Origin: Sphingomonas sp.
GTDB taxonomy: Bacteria; Pseudomonadota; Alphaproteobacteria; Sphingomonadales; Sphingomonadaceae
DNA: 23,214 bases
Assembly (NCBI GenBank): GCA_025936675.1
Contig: JAICSX010000038.1
Span: 1 to 23,214, forward strand
Direction of reading: 5' to 3'
In this document: positions 22,553-23,214 of the stretch, piece by piece
How positions within the stretch are numbered: the first letter of the stretch is position 1
Layout of the letters: the number at the start of each line of letters is the position of its first letter
Translations under genes and position numbers: made by a program
Notes under the pieces: generated by a model
What the model was told of the DNA's origin: nothing
Seen by the model: the letters and a program-made list of their open reading frames with translations, nothing else
Databases searched by the model: none

Positions 22553-22639
22553 GCACATTCTCCACTGATTTGAATGGTTGCGCCGGGCTCTAGCGGGTTG
22601 AACCGCCATGGCAAGCGGCTAAGGGCAGGCACGGAAAGA

Positions 22640-23214
22640 ATGACGGAAACCCTCGCACCCCGCTCCCGCAAGGTGAAAATCCTCGCAACGCTCGGCCCGG
22701 CGTCGAGCGACGCGAAGATGATCCGCCGGCTGATGCTCGCCGGCGCCGACGCGTTCCGGATCAACATGAGCCACGGCGACAAGAAGACGAAGGCCAGGCT
22801 CGTGGAGCATATCCGCGCTCTGGAAAAAGAGTTTCACCGGCCGACGACGATCCTGTTCGATCTGCAGGGGCCAAAGCTGCGGGTGGGTCATTTCGACGGC
22901 GGCAGAACGGTGCTCGAGAAGGGCGCCCGCTTCATCCTCGACCGCGAGGAGAAGGCCGGCGACTGCAAGCGCGTCCAGCTGCCGCATGCCGAGCTGTTCG
23001 AGGCGATTCGCCCTGGCAACAGGATCTTGATCGACGACGGCCGGGTGCGCCTCAATGTGCTCGAGGCCGACGAGGGCCATATCCTCAGCGAAGTGAAGGT
23101 CGGCGGACCGGTTTCCGACAACAAGGGCGTCAACGTCCCGGACGTCGTCGTTCCGATCCCCGCGCTGACCGACAAGGACCGCGAGGACCTCCAGTTCGCC
23201 CTAGAGCAGCGGAC
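22640..23214 (+). CDS. pyk: Pyruvate kinase, N-terminal part (cut by window edge)
   Basis: The first 191 codons of pyruvate kinase, which converts phosphoenolpyruvate and ADP to pyruvate and ATP. Visible parts are RKVKILATLGPAS, the active-site FRINMSHGD, LFDLQGPKLRVG, then the B domain (from RTVLEKGARF through LIDDGRVRLNV) and NKGVNVPDVVVPIPALTDKDREDL, where the barrel resumes. GGAAAG precedes the ATG at 22640. The frame stays open to the last base. Confidence 0.95.
   Translation, partial: MTETLAPRSRKVKILATLGPASSDAKMIRRLMLAGADAFRINMSHGDKKTKARLVEHIRALEKEFHRPTTILFDLQGPKLRVGHFDGGRTVLEKGARFILDREEKAGDCKRVQLPHAELFEAIRPGNRILIDDGRVRLNVLEADEGHILSEVKVGGPVSDNKGVNVPDVVVPIPALTDKDREDLQFALEQR

Noticed and set aside
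21356..22573. 405-codon plus-strand open frame opposite yebC and gapR
   Set aside because: Fully covered by conserved yebC and gapR on the other strand; no domain seen.
22590..22610. GCGGGTTGAACCGC palindrome between gapR and pyk as an operator
   Set aside because: The paired core is short and GC-rich and lies in a region where chance palindromes are common; no matching regulator is nearby.
1..23214. Mobile elements, tRNA/rRNA genes, CRISPR arrays
   Set aside because: No transposase or integrase motifs, no long direct or inverted repeats, no cloverleaf or regularly spaced repeats were found on reading both strands.

Overview
The window is about 23.2 kb of GC-rich, densely packed chromosome from an alphaproteobacterium. 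It is most likely a sphingomonad (order Sphingomonadales). The evidence is the protein content: MipZ next to PanC, a CC_3452-like secreted protein, GapR (DUF2312), ligase-associated DNA-damage helicase and exonuclease, and YebC next to RuvCA. I see no insertion sequence, prophage, tRNA, rRNA or CRISPR array. No gene-free stretch exceeds about 160 bases.

Layout. 1-3.3 kb: the start of an RSH (p)ppGpp enzyme, a small secreted protein with its own terminator, a divergent HxlR regulator with a clear palindrome in front of it, and a leftward esterase, lipoprotein and DEDD exonuclease group. 3.3-7.0 kb: the ligase-associated helicase and MBL-fold exonuclease, facing apart and separated by a 59-residue membrane protein gene. 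7.0-10.1 kb: an ECF sigma factor, a transmembrane zinc anti-sigma factor, a subtilase and a small secreted protein. 10.1-13.6 kb: phosphomannomutase/phosphoglucomutase, MipZ, PanC and a Sel1-like protein. 13.6-16.6 kb: YbgC, TolB-like and OmpA-like genes read leftward, and divergently a four-helix membrane protein with an XRE repressor and tandem operators. 16.5-22.6 kb: DUF3089 hydrolase, RuvB, an M19-like protein with a degraded zinc site, a GFA-family protein, RuvA, RuvC, a 32-residue membrane peptide, YebC and GapR. 22.6 kb to the end: the start of pyruvate kinase.

The most interesting locus is 7.0-10.1 kb. The periplasmic part of the anti-sigma factor looks like the inhibitory propeptide of the subtilase encoded directly after it. 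This suggests that protease and anti-sigma factor recognise each other across the membrane and so control the sigma factor. The sigma gene is also preceded by a 12-codon ORF that overlaps its GTG start, with a hairpin that can cover the leader ribosome site.

Other points of note are the tandem operators of the XRE pair, the palindrome in the HxlR intergenic region, and a TolB/OmpA-like group without TolQRA and with no lipobox on the OmpA-like protein. Two genes may begin at CTG codons that overlap the upstream stop. All five tail-to-tail gene pairs have stop codons that overlap or lie within 3 nt of each other. All functional calls come from reading motifs; no database search was run.
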